From: DAOUJI01 sp965237875
Lineage (GTDB): Bacteria > Chloroflexota > Dehalococcoidia > Lucifugimonadales > JAGWBF01
Reading direction: 5' to 3'
Length of the DNA stretch: 64,000 nucleotides
Assembly (NCBI GenBank): GCA_965237875.1
Contig: CBDEGP010000002.1
Span: forward strand, 62,001-126,000
A model generated the notes under the pieces. That model did no database searches. It saw only the letters and a list, made by a program, of their open reading frames with translations, and was not told the origin of the DNA. Numbering within the stretch: the stretch's first letter is position 1; the number at the start of each line of letters is the position of its first letter. Below, one piece after another: positions 25,299-34,344 of this stretch. The position numbers were made by a program, and so were the translations under genes.

Positions 25299-26417
25299 TC
25301 ACTTGAACTTCGGGATTACTTTGTCCGTCAGAACTCGCATGGTGTTCATTACGACGGCACGGGGGACTGATGACGTCCAGTTGACCTCGAACATAATCTC
25401 GTCGGTGCTGAAGTCTTCCCGGAGCGCCTCAATCTTGTCGACCACTTCTTCCGGTGTGCCGAACAGGTTTACTTCCTCGGTCGCATCGGGGCTGGCTGTG
25501 CCGGCGTCGGTGCTTCCGATGCTTATCCTTCCGGCGTAATATCGCCTGGCGAGGCCCATGAGGGCCTCAGTCTGGCGTGTAGCCTCCTCTTGTGTGTCGG
25601 CCACCAAGGTGGGGATGCGGACTACTGTCGTCGGGTCTCCGGGGTGCCCCGCGTCCTTCCAAGCCTTCCGATAGCTTTTCACGTCTTCCTTCAATACCGC
25701 GGACCCCCTGGGGTTGTGGGGTGAGCTTCCGGCCCCAATGGCGATTCGATAGCCCAAGGCGCCCATGGGAACGAAGCTTTCCTGGCTGTCCACCGGCAAC
25801 AACATCGGAGGGTAGGGCTTCTGGTAGGGTTTGGGGATGGCTAGATACGGTTCGTAGAATCCTGGGTAGTTGTAGTACTTCCCCTCAAACCCGGAGAAGC
25901 GCTCCTCCGTCCAGAGCTGTTTCATGACCTCCAGGTACTCGAAGAATTGATCCCGGCGTGCGTCGGAGCCGCGAGTGCGCCCTCCCGCGCCGTAAATGAA
26001 CCGGCCGTGGCTGACCTGGTCGACTATGGCGACCTGTTCCGCAGTCTGGATGGGGTCCTCGAGCATCAAATTATCGAACCCATATCTTTCATGGGGCAAC
26101 GCTGATGCGGATACTGTCTCTCCGGGCTGTCTCATCACCGGGCGGTGGATAGACGATCCTATCCTGATCCGCTTGGTGCGTTCGGCGACCACAGCGGCCA
26201 GCATGAGGACCTGAGGGTCCATGCTCGACTGCTTGGAAAAATGCCCGCCTCCGAGCCAGATGTAGTCCCAGCCCATCTCCTCCACAGCATCAATCTCTTC
26301 GTAATTCTTGACGTAAGCTTCCTCCTCCAGCAGCTTTCCTCCGCTGTAAGAGGCGTCCCAGGGGACTTTGCCATCAGCGTACAAGGCGTTCCAGGTATTA
26401 AATAGTCCAAAGTCCAT
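25299..26417 (-). CDS. LLM-class flavin-dependent oxidoreductase
   Basis: This 372-aa TIM-barrel enzyme of the luciferase-like monooxygenase superfamily probably uses FMN or F420. The start at 26417 (MDFGLFNTWNALYADG) is chosen because AAGGAGG lies 7 nt upstream; the longer frame to 26465 adds an arginine-rich stretch. Typical blocks are MGWDYIWLGGGHFS, VAERTKRIRIGSSI and QVSHGRFIYGAGGRTRGSD. The 3' end is close to an SMP-30 scar and the 5' side carries another, so the gene sits in a rearranged region. Substrate unknown. Confidence 0.88.
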   Translation of the reverse strand: MDFGLFNTWNALYADGKVPWDASYSGGKLLEEEAYVKNYEEIDAVEEMGWDYIWLGGGHFSKQSSMDPQVLMLAAVVAERTKRIRIGSSIHRPVMRQPGETVSASALPHERYGFDNLMLEDPIQTAEQVAIVDQVSHGRFIYGAGGRTRGSDARRDQFFEYLEVMKQLWTEERFSGFEGKYYNYPGFYEPYLAIPKPYQKPYPPMLLPVDSQESFVPMGALGYRIAIGAGSSPHNPRGSAVLKEDVKSYRKAWKDAGHPGDPTTVVRIPTLVADTQEEATRQTEALMGLARRYYAGRISIGSTDAGTASPDATEEVNLFGTPEEVVDKIEALREDFSTDEIMFEVNWTSSVPRAVVMNTMRVLTDKVIPKFK

Positions 26418-26534
26418 GCGCACCCTCCTTCGCGGCTGGGCTGAGCGACCCTTCGCCACCACCAATGCTAGTACTGTCGGCGAATGCCGTCAACGCCCGG
26501 ATAACGAGGCGGGCCTAAGGAGACCCTCGGCTGA

Positions 26535-26627
26535 CTCTTCGATACCATTCAAGCGTTCTCTCAGATGACATTAAAAGGTTGGAGAGGAAGCGTCACCCGG
26601 GCCGGATGCCCCAGCCCTTGCGGCCGG
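26535..26627. repeat. 93-bp copy of the recombinase-tail/SMP-30-end junction
   Basis: This stretch is about 91% identical, without gaps, to 32316-32408. It contains on the plus strand the tail of a serine recombinase (LFDTIQAFSQM) and on the minus strand the last codons of an SMP-30 gene (GRKGWGIRPG then stop). Neither parent gene is present here, so it is a scar. Confidence 0.8.
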
Positions 26628-26730
26628 CACCTCGTTCCAGTCCAGCGCCACCGTTCCGAGGCTGGTGACCTCCCCGGACGTGGGCTTTTGAAGGGACTCC
26701 AGGTTTTCTTGATTTGCGGCGTCCCTGGGG

Positions 26731-26813
26731 TCCTCTTTCCGGCGGAAGCCGGAATCCAGGAATGGCCTCGGACAGGCCAGGGTGGTCTTACCCGGAAGTC
26801 CCTGGATTCCGGG
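26731..26813. repeat. REP-like palindrome (GCCGGAATCCAGG type)
   Basis: TTCCGGC-GGAA-GCCGGAA (26737-26754) is a perfect 7-bp stem with a tetraloop followed by TCCAGG. A partial inverted copy, CCCTGGATTCCGGG, lies at 26800-26813. The same unit recurs near 45841 and 55414. The remainder of the 26418-26855 gap holds no gene. Confidence 0.7.
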
Positions 26814-26855
26814 TCTCCGCTCGGTGCGTTGTCCGGTTCCAACCTCACGGGCACT

Positions 26856-27496
26856 CTACAGGCGGTACGCGGTCTCACCGTGCTCGGCGGCGTCTAAACC
26901 GGTAATCTCATCGCTGCCAGAGACTCTAAGACCTATGGTCATCTTGAGGACCCAGCAAATCACCGCCGCAGCCAGCGCCGCAACCCCGGTGTTGATGTGA
27001 ACAACGTTCCCGCCGGCAAAATCGAGGGCGCCCAGCTCTCCTATCCAACCCCCGCCCCATACCCAGTGGGCCACCGGAACGTAGACGATCGTCACCCAGA
27101 GGACTGAAAACAGCACGTAGGCGCTGAACTTCATTCTCTCGGCGAATCCGCCGGTCACCAGGGCGAGGGCAATGATGGCGAACATCCCCTGGAATGCCAT
27201 ATACGCCTGATGGGGGATTTTGGAGGCGTGGGGGCCCCGCTCGGCGGCGCTGACATTGTGAAGGCCTACAAAGGAGAAATCTCCGATCAATGTTCCGACG
27301 TCTGCACCGAAGGCCAAGGTATACCCCAGAGCGCTCACACCACACCCAAGATGCCCATGCTCATCACACTGTGCATGATTGTGGCTGCGGCGTTCTTACT
27401 GCGGGCCAGCCCACCGGAGAAGAATGCCAATCCGGGGGTCATCAGCAGCACCAAGGCGGAACATCAGAGGACCCAGGCTGTGGGGGCAGAATTCAT
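26856..27496 (-). pseudogene. ammonium transporter (Amt) remnant
   Basis: Minus-strand reading from 27496 gives MNSAPTAWVL, an in-frame TGA, then ALVLLMTPGLAFFSGGLARSKNAAATIMHSVMSMGILGVV. After a 1-nt frameshift near 27338 it continues as the 160-aa frame GYTLAFGADVG...FQGMFAIIALALVTGGFAERMKF...AHWVWGGGWIGELGALDFAGGNVVHINTGVAALAAA. There the sequence jumps straight to the cytosolic tail (KMTIGLRVSGSDEITGLDAAEHGETAYRL), losing roughly the second half of the membrane domain. Stop, frameshift and internal deletion together show a dead gene. Intact Amt proteins are about 400-450 aa and move ammonium or ammonia across the inner membrane. Confidence 0.88.
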
Positions 27497-28177
27497 CTGT
27501 TGCACTCCGGCAAATTCTGTTCTCGGTTGGCCGCAACATATCCGGTTGAGAGTTGAGCAGGCCAACAACCGGGCGCCAACAAGGTGCGCCGGACTCGCCA
27601 ATTATAGCGCGATTCCTAGGTGATTTTCAGGACAGGACAGCCGCGCTGCCCATTGTTCAGAGCTTCGGGCTGCGGCTTAATTGTCCAAGCCACTTTGGAC
27701 AAAACAATGAACGTGTGCGCCATTTGCGGTTGATAATCCCGTTATTGGCAGGCTAAACGAAACAATTACGTTGGGAAATATGTGCTGCCCGTAGACCTGC
27801 AGTCCCGTAGGCCTGTAGGATAGAAATCGGAATTGCCGCGCTTGGCGTGTTCTGTTTACGGTCGGTTTGACCTGCCGTTGGCGGCTCGGTGGAAATGCTG
27901 ACGGAGGTTGGCGTTCTTGCCGCCGTTGGGGCAGTATTGGCAGCGCCCCAGCCCGCCCTGGCCCAAGTTCCCCCGATTCCGGTGTCCCGCCAGGTGCGCT
28001 GCCGCGAAATACGCAGCCAGTGGACCGGGAGTGGTGTCCCTGGACCGGGGCGACGTAACCGGCGCAACCCCGGATGAATGCAGGTTTTACGGGGACGGCG
28101 ATTGGATTGAGTTGTGCGTCGTCTCCGCGAGTGGGTGAGGGCGAGCGCACGCCTCTACGCAGGACGGGCAAGGCTTG
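27497..28177. other. intergenic region without a convincing intact gene
   Basis: Plus-strand frames show a possible degraded secreted protein at about 27894-28138. One frame reads EVGVLAAVGAVLAAPQPALAQ, like a signal peptide, and another reads ATPDECRFYGDGDWIELCVVSASG before a stop; a frameshift would be needed to join them. The minus-strand 164-aa frame is proline/arginine-rich and looks like a shadow. Confidence 0.3.
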
Positions 28178-28594
28178 ATGCAGAGAATGTTTCTCATCGC
28201 AGGATTCCTACTGGCCCTCGCGCTATCGGCGTGCGCCGAGGCCGATGACACGGCGTGCCCGGACAACTACGATAGTTTCACAGAGTATCGACTCTTCTTT
28301 GGACGCGGCGGCCCGGATGGCGAGGTAGTGGGCGAAGAGGATTGGAGCGCGTTTGTCGCCGATACGGTGTCTACGCGATTCCCCGATGGCCTGACCGTCC
28401 TCGATGCCACCGGTCAGTGGCGCGAGCCAACGGGGACCATCCAACACGAGGACACCAAGCTATTGATCATGCTGGTGGAGCCGGGCAACGATGCAACGGA
28501 GCGCATCAACGAGATATCCGAGGCATACGAGGCCCGCTTTGGCCAGGAATCCGTTCTGCGAGTGGTCGGGACCGCTTGTACTTCCTTCTCGTAA
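28178..28594 (+). CDS. DUF3574 lipoprotein
   Basis: This 138-aa secreted lipoprotein has a hydrophobic signal ending in the lipobox LSAC (Cys about residue 19), so it should be anchored to the outer face of the membrane. The mature part matches the DUF3574 pattern: YRLFFGR, DWSAFVADTVSTRFPDGLTVLDATGQWR and YEARFGQESVLRVVG. The ATG at 28178 is preferred to the adjacent TTG. Function of the family is unknown. It stands alone between decayed regions. Confidence 0.8.
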   Translation: MQRMFLIAGFLLALALSACAEADDTACPDNYDSFTEYRLFFGRGGPDGEVVGEEDWSAFVADTVSTRFPDGLTVLDATGQWREPTGTIQHEDTKLLIMLVEPGNDATERINEISEAYEARFGQESVLRVVGTACTSFS

Positions 28595-28715
28595 CGAGTC
28601 CCGTCCCACAGATTCCGGCTCGGCCCTGCCGCCCAAGAATCGCCACTCTGTACGTCTTCAGCGCTACAGCCCTCTATATCGGAGCCGTTACTCAGGGATT
28701 CAATCTTCAACGAAT

Positions 28716-30110
28716 CTAAGGACGCAGTTCCAATCGAGGTCTTAGTAGACGGTCCGGCACTTTGGTTTCATGCATGAACTTGACCAAGAACTGATGTATT
28801 TCTCTGGCATCGTCTATGTGGGTTCCTATCACGTTATTCATCTGATTCGGATCGGAGGTCAGATTGTAAAGTTCCGACACACCATCTTGAGGGCTGTAAA
28901 GTAAACTCCACTCTCCCGAAGTGATAGTGGAGACTGGATAATCCGAGAGGGGACGGAGCAAGTTGTCCACGGAATGAACCGGGTCGCCAGGGTTCGCGAA
29001 GGGAATGCTGCTGACTACGTACTCCCGTCCGGGAATGGCATCGTCTTGCATCCCAGGCACAAGAGACCTGCCCTGAACAAAGGCCGGAATCTCTATCTCC
29101 ATCAGATCAAGTACAGTCGGCATGACATCGACCGCCGAGCTCAGGCCTTTGTATGCCCCTGAAGATAATCCAGGCACGTGAACCAGAAGTGGGATGTGGA
29201 TGAGCTCCTCGAAAAGGGGAGAGTAGGTCCACTTTGATTCTGGATCTCCATAGGGCCGAAGCGTCCCGTCCGGGAACTTATCTGAGCTCATCTTGCCGAA
29301 AAGGCCACCGTGCTCCCCGAAGTAGAAGCCATGGTCTGTGGTGAAGATAATCGCAGTGTTGTTCGTCAGGCCCATGTTCTCGACGGACTTCAGCAAGAAA
29401 CCCAACCACGTGTCGACCATAGTGATCTCGCCGCAATAGGTGGCGTGACCCTTCCGGACCTTATTTTCGTCGTACCCTGGCACGTCGTGCCAGTTCCCGT
29501 ACAGTGGGAGCACCAACTCGCCGTCGTATTCCGGCCAGTAGAGCTCTGTGTAGTGGAACGGAGCGTCCCAGGGCTCATGAGGGTCCCAGGTGTCTATGTA
29601 AAGGAAAAAGTCCTCTTTGTAGTGATGTTCCAACCACTGGATGGCTGTCATGAAGGTTCGAGGAGCATTCCGATCCGATTCGTATTGCCATGCCGCTCGG
29701 ACGTCTTGGGATTCATGATGATAGCCGGGCTGAGAGATCAGAGACCACATAGTGTCCTGTCCCCTGTTCATAAAAAAGGACTGAAATCCCCGGTCATAGT
29801 TCATTCCGTCCCTCAGATAGTAGGGGGTGTCCACCACCGCCGCCGTGTGAAGGCCGTGATCCGCCAGCATCTCCGCCAGGGTGGTCACACCTGCAGGTAG
29901 AGGTTCCCACCCCATAAGGGACATTGTCCAGCGCCCCGTATGATGGTCTGCTCTGGTGGGCATAGTCGGGAATCCAGCAGAATAGTGGCTGTCGAACCTG
30001 ACCGACCTAGCTGCCAGCGCATCAAGAGAAGGTGTTCGAATCGTCGGATTGCCGTACGCGCCTATGTGGTCCCTGCGGAAGGTGTCAGCAACTATCCAGA
30101 TGACATTCAT
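28716..30110 (-). CDS. sulfatase-fold hydrolase with Thr at the formylglycine position
   Basis: This 464-aa alkaline-phosphatase-superfamily enzyme looks cytosolic (no signal peptide). Metal-site segments are present: Asp9 and Asp14 in VADTFRRDHIGAYG, and TTDHGFYFGEHGGLFGKM near residue 255. The nucleophile motif normally C/S-x-P-x-R, whose first residue becomes formylglycine, reads Thr49-Met-Pro-Thr-Arg53, followed by ADHHTGR in place of the usual A/S-LLTG. Without Cys or Ser no formylglycine can form; a Thr nucleophile is used by phosphodiesterases and phosphonate hydrolases of the superfamily. A phosphodiesterase-like activity is therefore as likely as sulfatase (inference). Confidence 0.85.
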   Translation of the reverse strand: MNVIWIVADTFRRDHIGAYGNPTIRTPSLDALAARSVRFDSHYSAGFPTMPTRADHHTGRWTMSLMGWEPLPAGVTTLAEMLADHGLHTAAVVDTPYYLRDGMNYDRGFQSFFMNRGQDTMWSLISQPGYHHESQDVRAAWQYESDRNAPRTFMTAIQWLEHHYKEDFFLYIDTWDPHEPWDAPFHYTELYWPEYDGELVLPLYGNWHDVPGYDENKVRKGHATYCGEITMVDTWLGFLLKSVENMGLTNNTAIIFTTDHGFYFGEHGGLFGKMSSDKFPDGTLRPYGDPESKWTYSPLFEELIHIPLLVHVPGLSSGAYKGLSSAVDVMPTVLDLMEIEIPAFVQGRSLVPGMQDDAIPGREYVVSSIPFANPGDPVHSVDNLLRPLSDYPVSTITSGEWSLLYSPQDGVSELYNLTSDPNQMNNVIGTHIDDAREIHQFLVKFMHETKVPDRLLRPRLELRP

Positions 30111-30664
30111 GTTGTGAGCTCCTATGGTCCATTAGCGAGAAATGTATCACAGGTTGGTCTAGCTTCGAAAGTGTGCCACACGTCAAGAGACACTGGCATT
30201 GGTCTTATTCCTGGTACAAAGATTGGGGCAAGACCATGAGCGAGCGCGATCCGGCAATCTCTCTCAATACGCTCTATAGGCCTGACGTCGCTAGTACACC
30301 TACAGGGGCCTGAGGGGACTGTACAGCGAATGTTTCGGTGGGAGGTTTCGATATAGACACTGCAATAGAGGCCGCGCGATTCGACCATGGGCGATTGGCG
30401 TCATCGAGGCGTTGCTGAGGAGCAAGCTCAGGGGATGAGGCAGGTCGAGGGTGGCCAAGTGGAGGGTGCCGGGGCGCTCAGTACATGTCGGAGGCGAATA
30501 GGCGCAGCTAAACGCTATCGGCGTCTGCCACGCAGTACACCGCCTCGCCAGGTGTTCTGGAAGACGAGCCCATCTGTGGTCACGCAGTAGCTGCAACCCG
30601 GTGACGGGACTCTCTCGTTTGCCAGACCTCAGGCTATGACGACGTCTGAAATGGGAATGCCCGG
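30111..30664. other. 554-bp region with no supported gene
   Basis: Only short frames with unlikely compositions are present. No repeat, RNA gene or clear terminator was recognised. Confidence 0.4.
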
Positions 30665-31834
30665 CTAACGGGTTGTAAATGTCCTCGTGGTGTCTGAGTT
30701 TACGCTAACGGTGTATTCCACGCCCGGCTTAAAATCGGAACCCAGGGGAACGGTGGTTTCCACGATGGGGTAGTCGGTGGTACAGGTTACAAGCGGGTCA
30801 GCGACCTGATGGTGGGTGATGACTACCTCAATTGTGTTCGACTCTCGTCGCCGGATTTCGTAGCCGTTGAACTGAGAGCAGCTACTGCCCTTGGGCATAC
30901 CGGAAACGACGTGCAACTGGCGCTGAGGCGGCGTACCGTCCAGTATCACTGCCTCCGCGCTCTCAATGGGTGACTCGGCGATGAAAATGTCCCGAAGGCC
31001 GGACTCCGGCAGGGTAAAGGTGGTGGTTTCGCTGTCGTTTACTATCACCCGATAGGTTTGCCCAAGCTCCAGGGACTTTCCAATGGGCTCGACGGTGTCA
31101 AGTTCCACCACCTGCTCGTGGCAGGGAATTGCCCAGGGAGTAGGCGGCGGCTGCATTAGCGTAACCCGGACGATGATGTCGTAACCGTCCAACTCCAATT
31201 CTTGGTTGCCGGGGCGGGCACAGCCTTCTATGGTGGACTGGTAATAGGCAACGCGCAGCAGGTGTTCCGGCTCGTTCGGTATGAGATTGGCCCAAACCAC
31301 CGGGACCGGGGCCTCTACCCAGGTCCTCCATTCCGAGCCGGCAGCATCACCGTCGCTTACCAGATCGGGCGGAGGCTGCACAAGCACAAGGAGCATGTCC
31401 ACCTTGTCGGGGTTACCGTGGGTGATTACCTCATATACCGTATCGTTGGTGAAGGCAAGGCGGCCGTCGGACTCGACGACTTTGGCATTTATTGAATACC
31501 TGTTCCGGGAGCTAATGTCTTCAAGGCTATACTCAACCTTGAACTTGATGGGGACCTGACCGGGGCCGGAGATGGTCTGGCGAGCGATAAGCGGGGCAGG
31601 GCCGTCGGCGTAGGAAACGTCCCGTAGCTCTACTATGAGGGTTGCGCCCGGAGTAAGGGACAGCCGTTCCTGGTATGTGACGGCGCCGCCTACCGATGCG
31701 TTGGGACTCCGGCCCGACGGCGCTTCCAGCGTCGCGTTGGATGGCCTGGGCTCATTCTGGCAGGCGGTCGCCCCCAACAGGACGATCCAGATTCCTATAG
31801 CGGAAAGCAGGGCGGTCTTGACTTTGGTCTTCAT
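30665..31834 (-). CDS. YbaY/YscW-type lipoprotein with two extra C-terminal repeats
   Basis: The 389-aa protein has a signal peptide and lipobox (GATAC, Cys about residue 25). Residues about 48-150 form a YbaY/YscW domain: VGGAVTYQERLSLTPGATLIVELRDVSYADGPAPLIARQTI followed by GQVPIKFKVEYSLEDISSRNRYSINA. The rest holds two related modules of about 85 residues, each with a Cys pair, a LELGQTY / FKPGVEYTVSVN block and a terminal TxTFTLP / TRTFTTR. They may be small immunoglobulin-like folds with a disulfide. Likely an envelope protein; its partner is unknown. Confidence 0.78.
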   Translation of the reverse strand: MKTKVKTALLSAIGIWIVLLGATACQNEPRPSNATLEAPSGRSPNASVGGAVTYQERLSLTPGATLIVELRDVSYADGPAPLIARQTISGPGQVPIKFKVEYSLEDISSRNRYSINAKVVESDGRLAFTNDTVYEVITHGNPDKVDMLLVLVQPPPDLVSDGDAAGSEWRTWVEAPVPVVWANLIPNEPEHLLRVAYYQSTIEGCARPGNQELELDGYDIIVRVTLMQPPPTPWAIPCHEQVVELDTVEPIGKSLELGQTYRVIVNDSETTTFTLPESGLRDIFIAESPIESAEAVILDGTPPQRQLHVVSGMPKGSSCSQFNGYEIRRRESNTIEVVITHHQVADPLVTCTTDYPIVETTVPLGSDFKPGVEYTVSVNSDTTRTFTTR

Positions 31835-32042
31835 CGTGGCAACCTCGGTGATGGGGATAAGATTGGGTTGTATCTATATAGACGCAATCCGGCACATATT
31901 TGTTCCCGTACTCGCGACGATTGCGGTATCCGGCGCTGGAAAGCCCGGCCTCTCCTACCTGAGTGCGCGGCGATTAGGGCCTTCCGTTTCTAGCCAGTCC
32001 GGGAAGACGGCGCCCTGCTCACGCCGTGACGACCTCTGGCTC

Positions 32043-32357
32043 GACCTCGACGATCTTCCAGCCATCGTCTACACGTCGTTCGCGCAGGACACGAGCACGT
32101 TCCTGAACGAGAGCGAGCTTACGGAGCGCCGGGCGTTCATCGAGTCGTTCGTCAAGGAGATCGTCGTCAGCCCGGGACAGGCGAAGACCCGCTGCACCAT
32201 GCCTATGCCTTAGGATAGTCGGATTGTGGGGATGGACGCCGAGGAGGTGGCCATCCCTAGGCCGGTTCAGTCAAGGGTAAACTCTGGTGGGCTTGGCGGA
32301 ACTCGAACGCCCTGTCTCTTCGATGCCATTCAAGCGTTCTCTCAGATGACATTAAAA
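32043..32357 (+). pseudogene. remnant of a serine recombinase C-terminus
   Basis: The frame reads LDLDDLPAIV...TSFLNESELTERRAFIESFVKEIVVSP...CTMPMP, a stop at 32211, and in the same frame the tail VNSGGLGGTRTPCLFDAIQAFSQM. This is the hallmark C-terminus of large serine recombinases. The catalytic resolvase domain is absent, so only a scar remains. The upstream part of the open frame (31635-32040) is antisense to the lipoprotein gene and not recombinase. Confidence 0.7.
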
Positions 32358-32408
32358 AGTTGGAGAGGAAGCGTCACTTTGGCCAGATGGACCAGCCCTT
32401 GCGGCCGG
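32316..32408. repeat. 93-bp repeat, parental-type copy
   Basis: This copy contains the recombinase tail and the true 3' end of the SMP-30 gene. It is about 91% identical to the orphan copy at 26535-26627. Confidence 0.8.
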
Positions 32409-33285
32409 TGTTGCGGACACGGTAGAAGTGTCCCTCGGCGGAGGTGACGTACAGGGTGGACAGGTCGGCATCTCCGAAAGCGCAGTTGGTGGGCCGGTCG
32501 ACGCCTTCCGGGACCAGATGGGACTCCAGCGGCTGCCCGGAGGGCGCGAACACGTAGATCATAGGGCCGGGGCCGCTTAGATTCCAGCCGGCCGTGGCCA
32601 CTATGTTCCCCTCGGAATCGAAACACATGCCGTCGATCCCTCGCTGCGGCCCCTTGTGGTCTTCGCCGAAGGTGTGGAGGACTGCGTATGGGCCCAGGGA
32701 GCCGTCGTCGTTTATTGGGTAGCCTCGTAGCTCGCGGACTCCGCCCGGCTCGCTGTCGCTTTCGGCAACGTAGAGGGTGGACTGGTCCGGGGACACCAGG
32801 ATGCCGTTGGGCATGGTGGTGTCAAAGGTTGCCCTGGTGCACGTCCAACTGCCGTCGGATTGCGGGTCGGCTCTGAGCACGGACTTGTTGTCCAGTTCCT
32901 GGACCTCGGAGGCGTCCACGTTGACGTCGTTCCAGGGGTTGGTGAACCATATCCGATTCTTTAAGTCGATGGCCAGGTCGTTGGGCGTATTGAGTTTTTG
33001 CCCGTCCACCCGGTCCACTATGGTCGTGGTGGAGCCGTCGGGCTCGAAGCGCACTATCGACCTTCCGCCCGAGCAGCAGCCGTAGAGCCTTCCTTCGGAG
33101 TCGAAGTTGAGGCCGTTGGTGAAGTTGGTCTCGGGGCGGTGTTCGGTCATGCTGCCCGAACCTGGATCGTAGCGCATGATTCTGCCGGGGTGGATGTTGG
33201 TGAACAGCAGGGCCTGCCCGTCCCAGGCGGGGCCTTCGGTGATTCCTCCCCAAGGACCGTCAAGAAGCTCGAACTCCCAGGCCAT
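32374..33285 (-). CDS. SMP-30/gluconolactonase/LRE family protein
   Basis: This 303-aa six-bladed beta-propeller belongs to a family that includes lactonases with one catalytic metal. Family ligands are visible: the Glu of TEGPAW, the Asn in NTPNDLAID and the Asp in ILVSPDQSTLYVAESD. There is no signal peptide, so it is cytosolic. It is followed (in transcription order preceded) by a 3-hydroxyisobutyrate-dehydrogenase-like gene 22 bp upstream; together they suggest sugar-acid or hydroxy-acid catabolism. The 3' end overlaps a 93-bp repeated sequence. Confidence 0.88.
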   Translation of the reverse strand: MAWEFELLDGPWGGITEGPAWDGQALLFTNIHPGRIMRYDPGSGSMTEHRPETNFTNGLNFDSEGRLYGCCSGGRSIVRFEPDGSTTTIVDRVDGQKLNTPNDLAIDLKNRIWFTNPWNDVNVDASEVQELDNKSVLRADPQSDGSWTCTRATFDTTMPNGILVSPDQSTLYVAESDSEPGGVRELRGYPINDDGSLGPYAVLHTFGEDHKGPQRGIDGMCFDSEGNIVATAGWNLSGPGPMIYVFAPSGQPLESHLVPEGVDRPTNCAFGDADLSTLYVTSAEGHFYRVRNTGRKGWSIWPK

Positions 33286-33307
33286 GATTAGCCCTCCTCG
33301 TAAAAAG

Positions 33308-34237
33308 CTATGAATCCCTGTGCTGAGGCGACCTCATATCCACGCCGGCCCAACTCTCGAAGGACTTGGCCATGGCTATGTTGGTCGTCTGGTGGCCAAT
33401 TTCGTCTGCAATCTTCATGAGAATCTGGTGGATGTTGTTGGCGATGAACATGGGCACGCCTTGGTCTTTTCCCACGCCGCAGGCGGTGGCCAGGTCCTTC
33501 ACCAGCAGCTCGATGGCCATGCCGCCTCTGTAGCTGTAGTCGCCGGTCAGGACGTGGCGAGGAATGCGTTCTTCGCTGTTGCGGTTGCGGCCGCTGCTGG
33601 CGTTGATTGCCGCCACCACCTTCTCCGGGTCCAGCCCAGCCTTGGTGGAAACCGAGATGGCTTCCAAAGTGGCGGCCAGCGTCGCGGCGCTGACGAAGTT
33701 GTTCAGGGACTTGGTTATGTGGCCGGCGCCGATGGGCCCCATGTGGTACAGGTTGGAGCCTATCTTGTCGAGGATGGGCCGGACCTCCTCGAAGACCTGG
33801 GCGTCGCCGCCGATCATGATTCCCAAAGTTCCCGCCTCGGCCCCCGGCATTCCTCCGCTCACCCCTGCGTCGATGAAGAGGACTCCCTTCTCCTTCAAGC
33901 GTTCGCATATTGAAGCCGAGTGGGGAGGGTTGCCGCTGGTCAGGTCGACCACGATTGTGCCCGGCTGGGCCCCCTCGGCTACGCCGTCGTTGCCCAGTGT
34001 CACCTCTTCCACGATGGGCGAGTTAGGCAGAGAGAGGAGTATGGTGTTGCAGCGCGAGGCCACGTCTCGCGGCGATTCGGCGGCCTCCGCTCCCTCAGCG
34101 ACCAGAGGCTCCATCTGACCCGGGCGCACGTCGTAGATCACCAGCGGATAGCCGCCCTTGAGCACGTTTCGGGCCATGGGCGTGCCTATGTTGCCTATGC
34201 CTATGAAGCCGACCTTATCAACAGCGGTGGTTGACAT
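33308..34237 (-). CDS. NAD(P)-dependent beta-hydroxyacid dehydrogenase
   Basis: This 309-aa enzyme of the 3-hydroxyisobutyrate/tartronate-semialdehyde family has the Rossmann motif GFIGIGNIGTPMA (residues 10-22), the substrate loop DAGVSGGMPGAEAGTLGIMIGG and the catalytic Lys176 in GHITKSLNN. It is the first gene of a two-gene unit with the SMP-30 gene. The true substrate (hydroxyisobutyrate, tartronate semialdehyde, succinic semialdehyde) cannot be told apart from sequence alone. Confidence 0.9.
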   Translation of the reverse strand: MSTTAVDKVGFIGIGNIGTPMARNVLKGGYPLVIYDVRPGQMEPLVAEGAEAAESPRDVASRCNTILLSLPNSPIVEEVTLGNDGVAEGAQPGTIVVDLTSGNPPHSASICERLKEKGVLFIDAGVSGGMPGAEAGTLGIMIGGDAQVFEEVRPILDKIGSNLYHMGPIGAGHITKSLNNFVSAATLAATLEAISVSTKAGLDPEKVVAAINASSGRNRNSEERIPRHVLTGDYSYRGGMAIELLVKDLATACGVGKDQGVPMFIANNIHQILMKIADEIGHQTTNIAMAKSFESWAGVDMRSPQHRDS

Positions 34238-34344
34238 GGCACATCCTTTCGACGCCCCTTAGGAACGTCTGGCCCAAGGATAAGGAGCGTTCCCATTCTA
34301 TAGTCGGGCGTGATGACCGTCAAACGGACTGGGGCTCTTAGATT

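Noticed and set aside
27677..28171. 164-aa minus-strand gene
   Set aside because: Arg/Pro-rich sequence with no motif and no ribosome-binding site; it overlaps a possible degraded plus-strand frame.
31635..32040. N-terminal half of the 192-aa plus-strand frame
   Set aside because: Antisense to the lipoprotein and its signal peptide; only the recombinase-like tail after about 32043 has support.
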